From Porticoccaceae bacterium UBA4026 (GTDB lineage: Bacteria > Pseudomonadota > Gammaproteobacteria > Pseudomonadales > Porticoccaceae): 37,737 nt of DNA. The position numbers were made by a program, and so were the translations under genes. A model generated the notes under the pieces. The model saw only the letters and a list, made by a program, of their open reading frames with translations, made no database searches and was not told the origin of the DNA. The stretch is from positions 28,981 through 66,717 of the forward strand of contig DGAQ01000014.1 in assembly GCA_002382445.1 (NCBI GenBank), in the 5' to 3' direction. The number at the start of each line of letters is the position of its first letter. Position 1 is the first letter of the stretch. This document shows positions 1-8,641 of the stretch, piece by piece.

Positions 1-434
1 TCATCCACCGGAAGACGCTTAATGAGCTGTGCTATATGGCCAACTTCCTCAAGCATTTGCAGATGGGTTCGATTTACATTTCGCAGACTGTGAGTTTCAC
101 TAACCGATAAGGGAATTGTAAGCTTGTGGACGCGCGCCTTTATCGCTTGCTCTGCACCCTTCAAATTGGGCACTAACACGGCGACATTAAGCCCTTCGAT
201 GGTTCTAGCATACTGTGCAATTTCCATCGTGTCGGCTAGCTGGGGTAGTATCCTCACAGGAACAAAAGAGCCAACTTCAATTTCGGGAACACCGGCTGCC
301 GCCAAAGCGCTTATCCAGCGCTTTTTTGCCTCGGTAGGCATTATTTGATTGATACTTTGCAAGCCATCCCTTAGCCCAACCTCACTCACCTTTATGTCGA
401 TCCCTTCCATGACAGCCTGCACCTCGTTAGTCAT
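1..434 (-). CDS. HMG-CoA lyase-like enzyme, C-terminus beyond window
   Basis: The leftward reading frame is open from an ATG at 434 to the window edge, giving the first ~144 residues. Residues 18-26 read EVGLRDGLQ, the signature of the HMG-CoA lyase branch of the DRE-TIM aldolase family; R22/D23 match the catalytic Arg and metal-binding Asp. The following AAGVPEIEVGSFV block is also typical. Family members cleave 3-hydroxy-3-methylglutaryl-CoA or related branched hydroxyacyl-CoAs to acetyl-CoA plus a keto product. It lies 26 bp after the MFS gene and is probably the last or a late gene of the leftward operon starting with the VOC gene at 2274. A second ATG at codon 9 is possible; neither has a strong ribosome site. 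The metal-binding His motif and catalytic Cys loop lie outside the window, so exact substrate is undecided. Confidence 0.88.
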   Translation of the reverse strand, partial: MTNEVQAVMEGIDIKVSEVGLRDGLQSINQIMPTEAKKRWISALAAAGVPEIEVGSFVPVRILPQLADTMEIAQYARTIEGLNVAVLVPNLKGAEQAIKARVHKLTIPLSVSETHSLRNVNRTHLQMLEEVGHIAQLIKRLPVD

Positions 435-460
435 TTTTTGCCAGCATATAATAACTATCG

Positions 461-1807
461 CTAGCCTTGTATTTTATTGAGCTCGCAGACATATGCCCCG
501 CGGGCATAGAATCCGAACAGCAATGCGGGCACACCAAAAATCAAGGGCACTGTAGAAACTGCGAATCGCAGATTTTCATTACCAAAAACATAGTCTGATA
601 ACAAGCTGACAGCCAACGGTCCGAGCATTAAACCGAGAAGACTAATAATCATATAGTACAGTGCTGTGACCTGAGCACGTATGTTACTTGGGGTAATGTT
701 CAACAAAGCTGTAGGCCCCACGGCTGATGCCAGCGCTATTCCAACGAGATTAATCGCTAGGAATACAAATGCCAACGTTGGACTCGGCATTAATGTTGCC
801 GCAATCGCCGACGGCACAAGAATACACATTCCTACCAGCATGATAAGGTAGGGAGCATCACGGCGTCCTTTTTGATACAGCCAGTCCGACAGCCAACCGG
901 CAAAATTTACCGTCAGCGGACCTAAGGACAGCATGATGATAGCATTAACAAATACGTACTTTTCTGCGCTCCAACCCCAGGTTCTCTCAAATGTAGCCGC
1001 CATCCAGCCCTGACTGTATACCACAACCAACATGGATCCGACCATTGCAATAATACCAAAATAGGCTCCAAAACGCTGAAACACATATCTCAGCATATCT
1101 CTTAAACCTAGTGCCGGTGCGACGTCTTCATCTGTTTCTTTAATTCGTACTGGCTCACGCAATAGGGTAAAAATTATCGCAAGAATAAGCCCTGGTAATC
1201 CAACGATAATAAAAATAAATTGCCATGGCGCTAACACGCCAATAATCGGCAATTCGATCTGCGGCACTGTCTTGGCCCAGGTTAGGACACCGGCTGCCAC
1301 CAGAGATGCAATACCAGCCCCCAGTGTTAACGCTGCGGTATAAAAGGCGATCGGCTTGCCGCGACTTTTAGGTTCAAAACTGTCTGAAATAATGGACATA
1401 GCAACCGGGCTTAAGGCGGCCTCTCCTACACCAACACTCATCCTGGCGGCAAAAATATGCGAAAACGTCTTTGCCAACCCAGTCGCCGCCGTGGCCGCAG
1501 ACCACAGGGCTATACCCGCAGCAACAATTAATGTGCGCCGTTTTCTGTCAGCAAGCCAACCGATAGGCAGCCCCATGGTGGCATAAACGACCCCAAACGC
1601 CGGCCCCATAAGCAAGCCAATCTGGGTATCTGTTAAATTAAAGTCAGCCTTGATAGGCTCCACTAATAAACCAAATATGTAACGATCTACAAAGGACAAG
1701 ATATAAGCCAACGTGAGCATAATGACCATAAACCAAGCATACCGAGAACTAGGGTATTGATTTTCAGAAGAGATTTTACCCGTCTCTGATACTGCACCTG
1801 TGTCCAC
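461..1807 (-). CDS. MFS transporter, Spinster-like
   Basis: A 448-residue polytopic inner-membrane protein with about 12 hydrophobic segments. After a hydrophilic N-terminus, TM1 carries LSFVDRYIFGLLVEPIK, and the loop between TM2 and TM3 has the MFS motif A, GWLADRKRRTL. TM4 has the GVGEAALSPVA stretch common in Spinster-type and related organic-anion MFS proteins of proteobacteria. The start is a GTG at 1807 with AAGGAGT seven bases upstream. It sits 23 bp after the VOC gene and 26 bp before the HMG-CoA lyase-like gene, so the three are probably co-transcribed. The role is likely uptake or export of the organic acid handled by this operon; direction and substrate cannot be read from sequence. 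Confidence 0.9.
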   Translation of the reverse strand: MDTGAVSETGKISSENQYPSSRYAWFMVIMLTLAYILSFVDRYIFGLLVEPIKADFNLTDTQIGLLMGPAFGVVYATMGLPIGWLADRKRRTLIVAAGIALWSAATAATGLAKTFSHIFAARMSVGVGEAALSPVAMSIISDSFEPKSRGKPIAFYTAALTLGAGIASLVAAGVLTWAKTVPQIELPIIGVLAPWQFIFIIVGLPGLILAIIFTLLREPVRIKETDEDVAPALGLRDMLRYVFQRFGAYFGIIAMVGSMLVVVYSQGWMAATFERTWGWSAEKYVFVNAIIMLSLGPLTVNFAGWLSDWLYQKGRRDAPYLIMLVGMCILVPSAIAATLMPSPTLAFVFLAINLVGIALASAVGPTALLNITPSNIRAQVTALYYMIISLLGLMLGPLAVSLLSDYVFGNENLRFAVSTVPLIFGVPALLFGFYARGAYVCELNKIQG

Positions 1808-1830
1808 TTTTGACTCCTTAATTAGGTGGT

Positions 1831-2274
1831 TTAAATATGATAAATAACGACCAAATTACCGTCCACATCAACTATGCCTACTTCTCGCCCACTTCGACCA
1901 TCATGGGTTTCCAGCACACTCTCGTCATACACTTTAAGGCCGAGTCCTCTGGCGCCAAGGACGATATTGTCAATATCGGGGACATCTAAAACAATCGCAC
2001 TGCGTCTAGGCAGCGCTTCCTCCTCCGGCCTAGATTCACGCACCTCAGTGAGAGCCATCACTCGCTGCTGAGAGGCTGTGCTGAGTATCGCAAAGCGAAG
2101 CGCATGAGTCTTATCAATCTCGAAAACATCATAGGAATAAGAATCAGACTTAGACTCTTTTTCAAACGTTACCGTCAGCCCTAAGACACCGCAATAAAAC
2201 CTGTACGACTCAGCCAAATCACTGACAACAAAGTTGGCTCTCTGAAAGCGTACTGAATCCTTTTCTATTTCCAT
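1831..2274 (-). CDS. VOC family (glyoxalase-fold) protein
   Basis: A 147-residue single-domain protein with two beta-alpha-beta-beta-beta modules. Module one begins RANFVVSDLAESYRFYCGVLGL (residues ~13-34); module two ends VGIVDVDGNLVVIYHI. The VOC superfamily includes glyoxalases, extradiol dioxygenases, epimerases and binding proteins. The usual first metal ligand (His at the start of strand 1) is Asn here and the usual final Glu (in GN-L-x-E) is Val, so a classic metal centre looks absent; a binding or non-metal role is possible. The ATG at 2274 has GGAGAA just upstream. It is first in a leftward operon with an MFS permease and an HMG-CoA lyase-like gene, divergent from the aldehyde dehydrogenase operon. 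Confidence 0.85.
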   Translation of the reverse strand: MEIEKDSVRFQRANFVVSDLAESYRFYCGVLGLTVTFEKESKSDSYSYDVFEIDKTHALRFAILSTASQQRVMALTEVRESRPEEEALPRRSAIVLDVPDIDNIVLGARGLGLKVYDESVLETHDGRSGREVGIVDVDGNLVVIYHI

Positions 2275-2538
2275 CGCCGTTCTCCCAATTACCCCTTTTT
2301 ACTTACCAAATTTATCTTGTTAAGAGCAGGTATTTATTCCAGCATATGATCTTGGTTTATCACATAAACTTGCTCTATCAAGGGCCTACTCGCTAGCTGA
2401 CAGCTTACAAAAGATTTAACATTATATCTATAGGTCATTACATGATATTATCCTATTCTTAAAATATGCGGCCCAGCGTTTAATGATTGCGATTGGCGCC
2501 TATCGCCAGATTTATTGTGTAACTAACTGGAAACCCCG

Positions 2539-3981
2539 ATGAACGACGACGCATTAGAACGGCAAATAGAGGCGCGCAACCCGCGCACAGGACAGTTAGA
2601 CTATCAGTTTACAGCGGCCAGTAAGTCCGCCATTAAAGCTGCAACAGAGCGCCTGCGAAAGAACCAGTCCAAATGGCGTGACGCTGGCATCGAACACCGC
2701 ATCGCGGTTATCAAACGCTGGCAGGCAGCCATGCACCTCGAGCGCACGGCTATTGTAGGGGCGTTACAGCAAGATACCGGTCGTATAATGCTAGCTGATC
2801 AAGAATTTGAGGGTTTACACAGAAGTATAGATCGGTGGTGCTCTCAGGCCCCGGCCCTGCTTGCACCCTCCAAGCAGGCCGCAGTGGCTATGCCTAATGT
2901 AGAAATTCATGGCGCAACTTCCCCCTACCAAGTTCTTGGCGCCATCAGCCCTTGGAACTTCCCTCTCCTGCTGTCATTTATCGACGTTATTCCCGCCCTT
3001 TTAGCGGGCTGCAGTGCTGTCATTAAACCGAGTGAGGTCACCCCTAGATTCGCTGTTCCCATAGCCCGAAGTATTGCCGCGGTAGAGGAATTGGCCGCTG
3101 TCCTGACAATCATGCCCGGGGACGGCTTGACCGGCCAGGCACTTATCGACTCAGTTGACGTGGTTGCTTTTACCGGAAGCGTTGCAACCGGTAAAAAAGT
3201 AGCTATAGCCGCTGCGCAGAAATTTATCCCAGCGTATCTTGAATTAGGTGGTAAGGACCCCGCAATTGTACTGGAGGGAGCCGATTTAGATCGCGCCACA
3301 ACGGCCATATTGCGCGCATCTATCGTGGCGACAGGTCAGGCCTGCCAGTCATTGGAACGCCTTTATGTCGCACAGGCTGACCATGATGAATTTATTCAAC
3401 TGCTCACCGAAAAAGCTATGGCGGCTACCTTAACCAAAGATGATCCAAATAAGGGTATTGTTGGGCCACTGATTTTTAGTCTCCAAGCAGCCGTTATCCA
3501 GCAACATCTCGATGATGCATTGCAAAAAGGCGCTATCATTTATTGTGGAGGGAAAATCGAGGATCACAGAGGTGCAAAATGGATAGCGCCAACGGTTTTG
3601 GGTAATGTCGACCATTCAATGTTGATAATGACCGAAGAAACATTTGGCCCAATAATGCCGGTCATGGCCTTTTGCAGTCCGGAGCAAGCAGTTGCATTAG
3701 CCAATGATACCTCTTATGGCCTATCGGCGGCGGTATTCGGAAAAGATGAGGAATCTGCACTCAGCGTGGCTAAGCAGATAAATGCTGGGGGCATTAGCAT
3801 CAACGATGCAGGCCTAACATCCATGGTATTTGAAACAGAAAAATCGGCCTTTGGCTATTCAGGCATGGGACCCTCTCGTGTCGGTGGCAGTGGTTTGACT
3901 CGTTTTCTGCGCCAAAAATCCCTTTATGTTAATCGTGGTGATGTCCTCCCGGTTACTATCTTCTCAGAACAGCCTAAATAA
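2539..3981 (+). CDS. NAD(P)-dependent aldehyde dehydrogenase
   Basis: A 480-residue protein of normal ALDH length. The active site is complete: the oxyanion Asn in SPWNFP (N140), the general base Glu in LELGGK (E235) and the nucleophile Cys in GQACQS (C269). The nucleotide-binding FTGSVATGKK block is at ~211-220. It oxidises an aldehyde to an acid in the cytoplasm; the family resembles succinate-semialdehyde/medium-chain or aromatic aldehyde dehydrogenases. It begins a rightward operon: the VOC gene follows after 25 bp and the oxidoreductase 6 bp after that. The upstream 264 bp are shared with the divergent VOC-MFS-lyase operon and must hold both promoters. The ATG has only a weak ribosome site (GGAAA). 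Confidence 0.94.
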   Translation: MNDDALERQIEARNPRTGQLDYQFTAASKSAIKAATERLRKNQSKWRDAGIEHRIAVIKRWQAAMHLERTAIVGALQQDTGRIMLADQEFEGLHRSIDRWCSQAPALLAPSKQAAVAMPNVEIHGATSPYQVLGAISPWNFPLLLSFIDVIPALLAGCSAVIKPSEVTPRFAVPIARSIAAVEELAAVLTIMPGDGLTGQALIDSVDVVAFTGSVATGKKVAIAAAQKFIPAYLELGGKDPAIVLEGADLDRATTAILRASIVATGQACQSLERLYVAQADHDEFIQLLTEKAMAATLTKDDPNKGIVGPLIFSLQAAVIQQHLDDALQKGAIIYCGGKIEDHRGAKWIAPTVLGNVDHSMLIMTEETFGPIMPVMAFCSPEQAVALANDTSYGLSAAVFGKDEESALSVAKQINAGGISINDAGLTSMVFETEKSAFGYSGMGPSRVGGSGLTRFLRQKSLYVNRGDVLPVTIFSEQPK

Positions 3982-4006
3982 CCAGCCCTAATTTAAGGAT
4001 TTAATA

Positions 4007-4498
4007 ATGAGTGACGAATTTGAACGCGCGCGTAATATAGTCAAACGGACAACGTTAATTGTCCGCGATATTCAGACATCACGGCACTGGTATCAACATG
4101 TTCTAGGCCTGTCAGTTTATTATGACAGCGAGTTTATACTCTCAGGTATAGGTCTCGCGGCAGGCAAGGAGGGAGACAAAACACATCTTATTATCCTCAA
4201 ATGCGATGATCCAGTCATTGGAATGATTGGCCTACTGCAGTGGATCGACCCTATAATGCCCGCTCCTCCTATTGACTACAGTGTCGGCTATGGTAAACCA
4301 ACCTTTGTGATTGGCTCTGACGATGTAAATCTCACCCATAGTCGAGCCTCAGAGCTGGGTACAAAAGTGCATTCTGCACCACACGAATGGTCTACCTTAG
4401 GCGCCAATGGACGCATGAAACATTTTCTCGGCCTGTCTTTGTTTGATCCTGACGGATACTTTTTCGAATGCAATCAACTGACATCAGAAACCGACTGA
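4007..4498 (+). CDS. VOC family protein
   Basis: A 163-residue cytoplasmic VOC protein. The first module starts RTTLIVRDIQTSRHWYQHVLG and the second ends SLFDPDGYFFECNQ, keeping the family's final Glu. The strand-1 His position is Thr. It is closely related in layout to the secreted VOC protein at 8075-8641: both share TLIVR-x-I near the start, an LI(F)LK strand, a V/I-G-x-x-GL stretch and the C-terminal DPDG-x-x-x-E-x-NQ. AAGGAT lies nine bases before the ATG. It sits between the aldehyde dehydrogenase and the oxidoreductase (6 bp to the next gene), so it probably acts on or binds an intermediate of their pathway. Reaction unknown. Confidence 0.88.
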   Translation: MSDEFERARNIVKRTTLIVRDIQTSRHWYQHVLGLSVYYDSEFILSGIGLAAGKEGDKTHLIILKCDDPVIGMIGLLQWIDPIMPAPPIDYSVGYGKPTFVIGSDDVNLTHSRASELGTKVHSAPHEWSTLGANGRMKHFLGLSLFDPDGYFFECNQLTSETD

Positions 4499-4504
4499 CC
4501 CCAG

Positions 4505-5560
4505 ATGCCTAAAAAAACACCTGTAATACTAGATGAAGTTAATACCCAGTGGCGCATTGCCCGTCGACCAACCGGCAACAATGTGCAGCGGCAAGATTTT
4601 TCTCTGCATGAAGAAAATATCCCGGCCTGTGGTGATGGCCAGGTGCTATTAAGGACCCTTTACTTAAATCTCGCACCCGTTATGCGAATGTATATGATGG
4701 GGGTTGGGGCCGCCCGCGAAAAGCCATTGGGCATTGGGGATGTTATCCATGGTCGCGGTGTTGCAGAGGTAGTAGAGTCTCATCACCCCGACTATCGAGT
4801 CGGCGATATCGTTCAGGGTCAGCTTGGATGGCAAACCTACAAAACATCCGCAATGACTGCGGCTGAACTTATGCGAAAGATTCCAGATCGTGGCGTCTCC
4901 TATGGACTAAGTCTAGGGCCCCTAGGCATGACTGGATTTTCAGCATATTTTGGTTTTATTGATCGCGGCAGCCCAAAAAAGGGGGATACGGTGGTCGTAT
5001 CTGCGGCCGCCGGCGGCGTCGGTTCCATTGTCATACAAATCGCTAAAATCTATGGCTGCCGGGTAATAGGTATCGCTGGAGGGCCAGAAAAATGTAACAG
5101 AATCACCCAATGGTGTGATGACACCATTGATTATCGCAACGAAAATGTCCCCGCTCGATTAGAGCACTTGCTACCCAATGGGTTTGATATTTACTTTGAT
5201 AACGTCGGCGGCGATACACTAGATGCCTGCATGGATAATATGAATGCCGGCGCACGGATTGTGCTCTGCGGCTCTATATCAGAGTACACAACCGACGAGC
5301 CATATGGCTTAAAGAATTATGCCCGACTGAGGAGCGCCAACGCGTCAATGCTTGGCTTCTTTGTCTACAACCATGAACAAGAGTTTGCTCAGGCAGAAGA
5401 AGATTTAGCCACCTGGATCCTAAGCGGTGAACTGACCGCTCTAGTGGATGTGGTAGAGGGTTTCGAGGCGATGCCTGAAGGACTTGCCAGACTGTATTCA
5501 CATAAAAATATTGGCCCGGCTTATTGCCGAGTGCAAGGCGACTGCTATGATCTGGAATAA
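4505..5560 (+). CDS. NADPH-dependent MDR oxidoreductase, CurA/PTGR type
   Basis: A 351-residue zinc-independent medium-chain dehydrogenase/reductase. The N-terminal catalytic domain has the ARRPTGN opening and VLLRTLYLNLAPVMRMYM, characteristic of the curcumin reductase/prostaglandin reductase (leukotriene B4 12-hydroxydehydrogenase) group. The Rossmann motif is SAAAGGVGSIV (~residues 163-173), and FDIYFDNVGGDTLDACM follows, as usual in this group. These enzymes use NADPH to reduce the C=C bond of alpha,beta-unsaturated ketones or acids. It is the last gene of the rightward operon with aldehyde dehydrogenase and VOC protein. Two more members, one broken, lie at the right edge of the window (36987-37280 and 37390-37737), and the broken one has the same N-terminal signature. 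Confidence 0.92.
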   Translation: MPKKTPVILDEVNTQWRIARRPTGNNVQRQDFSLHEENIPACGDGQVLLRTLYLNLAPVMRMYMMGVGAAREKPLGIGDVIHGRGVAEVVESHHPDYRVGDIVQGQLGWQTYKTSAMTAAELMRKIPDRGVSYGLSLGPLGMTGFSAYFGFIDRGSPKKGDTVVVSAAAGGVGSIVIQIAKIYGCRVIGIAGGPEKCNRITQWCDDTIDYRNENVPARLEHLLPNGFDIYFDNVGGDTLDACMDNMNAGARIVLCGSISEYTTDEPYGLKNYARLRSANASMLGFFVYNHEQEFAQAEEDLATWILSGELTALVDVVEGFEAMPEGLARLYSHKNIGPAYCRVQGDCYDLE

Positions 5561-5689
5561 CCAACAGGCATATTGAATCACATGTTAGTAACCTAAACAG
5601 ATTCAGGCATGGCCTTCGCACCTGAGTGTTAGATCAATTGAACTCTTTAATATCTGAGGTTCTCGGAGCAAAGCCTACAAAATTTTGGC

Positions 5690-7333
5690 TCACACCTCGT
5701 GTGGAAGCACAAACCAGCGGACAGATTCACTTTCATCACTCAATCTTATAGTAGCTATCTCTTCGTCATGAACCGCGGTTTCCATTACCTTTTCAGCCGC
5801 AGCGCACAGCCCCGTTAGACCTATCTTTTTAGGCTCATTTTCCATAAAACTTAAACAGTAGTCGGCAAATGACCAAGCGTCTAAGCTACTGGCCAGCTTA
5901 GTCGGAGGCCCGTTAAACCGCCACACCCCTGTCGCAGGGTCAACCTGATAAAAAGGCAACATCTTCCAACCCAAGCCAGCAACCAATTCAATGGCTCTCA
6001 TCAAGTAATCGAACTCATCTTCATCGATAAAGTAATTAAAATTCAAACGCACCCAACCGGGCCGCATGACCATAATTCCACGCCGAATTTCGGCTTCAAT
6101 GGCGCGACTATAAGTCATGTCCATCCCAAGTAAACTATGACCATACGGACCAGCGCAGGAGCAGCCACCTCGGACCTGAATGCCAAACAGATCATTTAGC
6201 AGGGACACCACAAAACCATAATGCAAATCCTTGTCACCATGCTTGAAGCGAAGAGATATAACAGACAAGCGAGGCAGATTGGGATTGCCAAGAATTTCTA
6301 GGTTGAGACAGTCTTGAAACCGCGAGATTGCGCGCCTAATTAGGTTTCCCTCTAGATGTTCAATCTGCTCTATACCCACTTCCCTCTGGAGTTTAAATAC
6401 TAGCCCTGCGCGTATTGACTCAACAATTGCAGGGGTTCCACCCTCTTCCCGACGCTCTAGATTCTCAATATAAAGATGGTCTTCCGGCGTAACATACATC
6501 ACGGTTCCACCACCAACTATGGTCGGCACAGTATTTTTTAGCAGAGCCTTTTTAACAACTAAAATACCTGGAGTTCCAGGGCCGCCAATAAATTTATGGG
6601 GGGAGATAAATACCGCATCCTTAGGATTTTCACCATTCATATCAATCCTCATGTAGGGAGCTGCCGCGGCATAATCCCAAAACACCAAGGCACCATACTG
6701 CTTCAATAATGCGGTTATAGCAGCAACATCACTTTTGATGCCAGTCACATTCGATGCCGCCGAAAAACTTCCTATTAACAAAGACCGGTCAGCATAATGC
6801 TTAAGCCGATGCTCCAGTATGGTCATGTCAATCTCACCAGACTCCGTCTGTGGAATCGACACAACTTCGGCGAGACTTTCCCGCCAAGGCAACTCGTTAG
6901 AATGGTGCTCATAGGGCCCTATAAATACCACCGGGCGCTGACTTTCACAGATGCTAGCATCACATAAATAGCGTTCTGCTAGCGCAGCCGGAAAGCCTAA
7001 ATGTAAAACATCGATGAGTTTGTTGATAGCCGCAGTGGCACCAGACCCACAGAAAATCAGCTGGTCATCAGGCCCACAATTTAGACACCTTTTTATCTCA
7101 CTACGAGCCTGCTCCCTCAGCGCTGTTATCTGAGCACCAGCATAGGAAGCCTCGGTATGTGTATTACCGTAATAGGGTAATACCTGCTCACGAATAAAAT
7201 CCTCAATAAAACTAAGGCTACGGCCAGAGGCGACATAATCTGCGTAGACTAACGGCTTGTCGCCAAAGGGCGTTCCAATACGTTGCCGATCGCCTATGAT
7301 TGAGTTACGGACATGCTGGACCAAAGTACTCAT
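5690..7333 (-). CDS. class V aminotransferase / cysteine desulfurase-like PLP enzyme
   Basis: A 547-residue PLP enzyme. Family marks are the GSGATAAINKL phosphate loop (~97-107), H143/H144 beside the cofactor, FWDYAAAAPY with D220, and SPHKFIGG with the Schiff-base K247. The loop VRGGCSCAGPYGH (388-400) places C393 where SufS-type desulfurases have their catalytic Cys; a second Cys, C391, makes an unusual CxC. It is ~140 residues longer than SufS, with an added C-terminal segment after ~residue 430. Desulfurase, selenocysteine lyase, kynureninase-like or isopenicillin-epimerase-like activity are all possible. It is transcribed divergently from the Lrp/AsnC regulator across 173 bp, so that regulator probably controls it. 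The nearby sulfurtransferase at 8941 makes a sulfur link conceivable. Confidence 0.87.
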   Translation of the reverse strand: MSTLVQHVRNSIIGDRQRIGTPFGDKPLVYADYVASGRSLSFIEDFIREQVLPYYGNTHTEASYAGAQITALREQARSEIKRCLNCGPDDQLIFCGSGATAAINKLIDVLHLGFPAALAERYLCDASICESQRPVVFIGPYEHHSNELPWRESLAEVVSIPQTESGEIDMTILEHRLKHYADRSLLIGSFSAASNVTGIKSDVAAITALLKQYGALVFWDYAAAAPYMRIDMNGENPKDAVFISPHKFIGGPGTPGILVVKKALLKNTVPTIVGGGTVMYVTPEDHLYIENLERREEGGTPAIVESIRAGLVFKLQREVGIEQIEHLEGNLIRRAISRFQDCLNLEILGNPNLPRLSVISLRFKHGDKDLHYGFVVSLLNDLFGIQVRGGCSCAGPYGHSLLGMDMTYSRAIEAEIRRGIMVMRPGWVRLNFNYFIDEDEFDYLMRAIELVAGLGWKMLPFYQVDPATGVWRFNGPPTKLASSLDAWSFADYCLSFMENEPKKIGLTGLCAAAEKVMETAVHDEEIATIRLSDESESVRWFVLPHEV

Positions 7334-7451
7334 AGCGAACTGCCTTAGATAAGTGTCAGTGCTATTTTAATCAAAAATGCGCGAATGATTGTGCCTAGTT
7401 ATAGCGGATATTGTAAATTTATCGAGTGTTTGTTCCATTATTATGTCAAAT

Positions 7452-7493
7452 AGTGATATATTGACTCACTTATATTGATAATACCGATAATAC
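7452..7493. promoter_or_regulatory. candidate promoter and operator of the Lrp/AsnC gene
   Basis: Upstream of the regulator, an inverted repeat AGTGA-N9-TCACT (7452-7470) overlaps a possible -35 box TTGACT (7461-7466). A possible -10 box GATAAT (7486-7491) follows at a long 19-base spacing and is part of a tandem GATAATAC repeat (7477-7484, 7486-7493). TATATTG half sites occur at 7457 and 7471, fourteen bases apart. Lrp/AsnC proteins usually bind AT-rich repeats near their own promoter, so autoregulation is likely; the exact boxes are inferred. Confidence 0.35.
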
Positions 7494-7506
7494 TTGAGTT
7501 TTGACT

Positions 7507-7953
7507 ATGGAAAATTTGGATAGAGATATTCTAAGACATCTGCAACGCAAAGCCACGCTCTCTGTGGGGGACGTCGCGGACCGCGTCGGTATTTCTAAAT
7601 CGGCATGCTGGCGACGCATTCAAAAGTTAGAGCGGGACGGCATCATTAAAGATCGAATTACCCTCTTAGATGCCAGCGCTGTGGGTCTTTCCCTTACTGT
7701 ATTTATCTCCATTAAAACCAATATGCACACAGAGAGCTGGGCAGTTAAGTTCAATGAGGTGGTAAAAAACATCCCTGGAATTCTCGAAGCCTATCGAATG
7801 GGTGGCGAAGCTGACTACCTTCTAAAGGCTATAGTGAAGGATATGCCCGATTACGACAGACTGTATAAACAAATAATCAAGGTTGATCTCTTCGATGTAA
7901 CCGCGGGCTTTGTCATGGAAGAAATTAAGTGTACGACGGAGCTGCCTCTCTAA
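7507..7953 (+). CDS. Lrp/AsnC family transcriptional regulator
   Basis: A 148-residue regulator of the usual family size. The N-terminal winged helix-turn-helix spans ~residues 4-52, with LSVGDVADRVGISKSACWRRI as the recognition helix region. The C-terminal RAM domain (~65-148) contains GILEAYRMGGEADYLLKAIV, the effector-binding and oligomerisation core. I chose the ATG at 7507 over the in-frame TTG two codons earlier because LDRDILR then begins at the normal distance. It is divergent from the class V aminotransferase at 7333, the classic layout of an AsnC-type regulator and its amino-acid-responsive target. It may also act at the paired palindromes at 8772-8818 (inference). Confidence 0.92.
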   Translation: MENLDRDILRHLQRKATLSVGDVADRVGISKSACWRRIQKLERDGIIKDRITLLDASAVGLSLTVFISIKTNMHTESWAVKFNEVVKNIPGILEAYRMGGEADYLLKAIVKDMPDYDRLYKQIIKVDLFDVTAGFVMEEIKCTTELPL

Positions 7954-8074
7954 CCACTTCCTCAGACACAACAGCCCCCGCAGAAATCGCAATTAACAAA
8001 ACTCTCAATTAAATTAATCTAAAAATTTCTCGAACTCTAAAGAATATCTTCCCAGCAAAAGGCTTCCAACCACA

Positions 8075-8641
8075 TTAATGAATTGAATTAATTATCTGAT
8101 TTAACTCAACTAGATTTCCATCAGGGTCATAGAATTTTGAGACATTTACCTTAATAACACTTGATCCATCATATGAGGGGTATTCGGTATATTTCGGCTT
8201 CTGAATAACCTCTATTCCAGGGGTATTAACAATCTTGTCCCAGCGTGTTTCGAGGTCGCTAGTATTGAATACGAGAACCGTATTTTGAGGTACAAACCCT
8301 TCTTTACGGACAGGTTTTTTCTTAACCTCCGCATCTGGATTACTGTATTCGTAATCAACTAACCCCAACACACCGACCAAATCTTCTGTCGTCTTCAAAA
8401 ATATCAATCGGATCTCTTTGCCCTTACGTTGGATAATTTGGTCATAAATTAATGTCATCCCAATCGAGTCTCTATAGAGTGCCAGAGATTTCTCAATATT
8501 CCTTACAATCAAAGTAGACCGTCGCAGTACCAGCTCCTCCGCCGCAATATTATTGGTTGATTGCGGCTTCTCCGAAGCGGCAACAAAACTGACTAGGACC
8601 GACGCAAAAGACAGTGCAATTATAATAGCTATTCGTTTCAT
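8075..8641 (-). CDS. secreted VOC family protein
   Basis: A 188-residue protein with a clear Sec signal peptide: KR, then the hydrophobic core IAIIIALSFASVLVSFVAAS, cleavage near residues 22-25. The mature part is a two-module VOC domain starting RRSTLIVRNIEKSLALYRDSIG and ending KFYDPDGNLVELNQI, with the final family Glu kept. It is a paralogue of the cytoplasmic VOC protein at 4007-4498. VOC enzymes are normally cytoplasmic, so an exported one is unusual and points to a periplasmic substrate. It is divergent from the sulfurtransferase gene; the 299-bp spacer carries two matched palindromes. Function unknown; binding or isomerisation of a periplasmic intermediate is a guess. Confidence 0.87.
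   Translation of the reverse strand: MKRIAIIIALSFASVLVSFVAASEKPQSTNNIAAEELVLRRSTLIVRNIEKSLALYRDSIGMTLIYDQIIQRKGKEIRLIFLKTTEDLVGVLGLVDYEYSNPDAEVKKKPVRKEGFVPQNTVLVFNTSDLETRWDKIVNTPGIEVIQKPKYTEYPSYDGSSVIKVNVSKFYDPDGNLVELNQIINSIH

Noticed and set aside
5690..7333. Housekeeping SufS/IscS for Fe-S assembly
   Set aside because: No suf or isc genes nearby, the protein is too long, and the loop is CxC; it sits beside an AsnC-type regulator.
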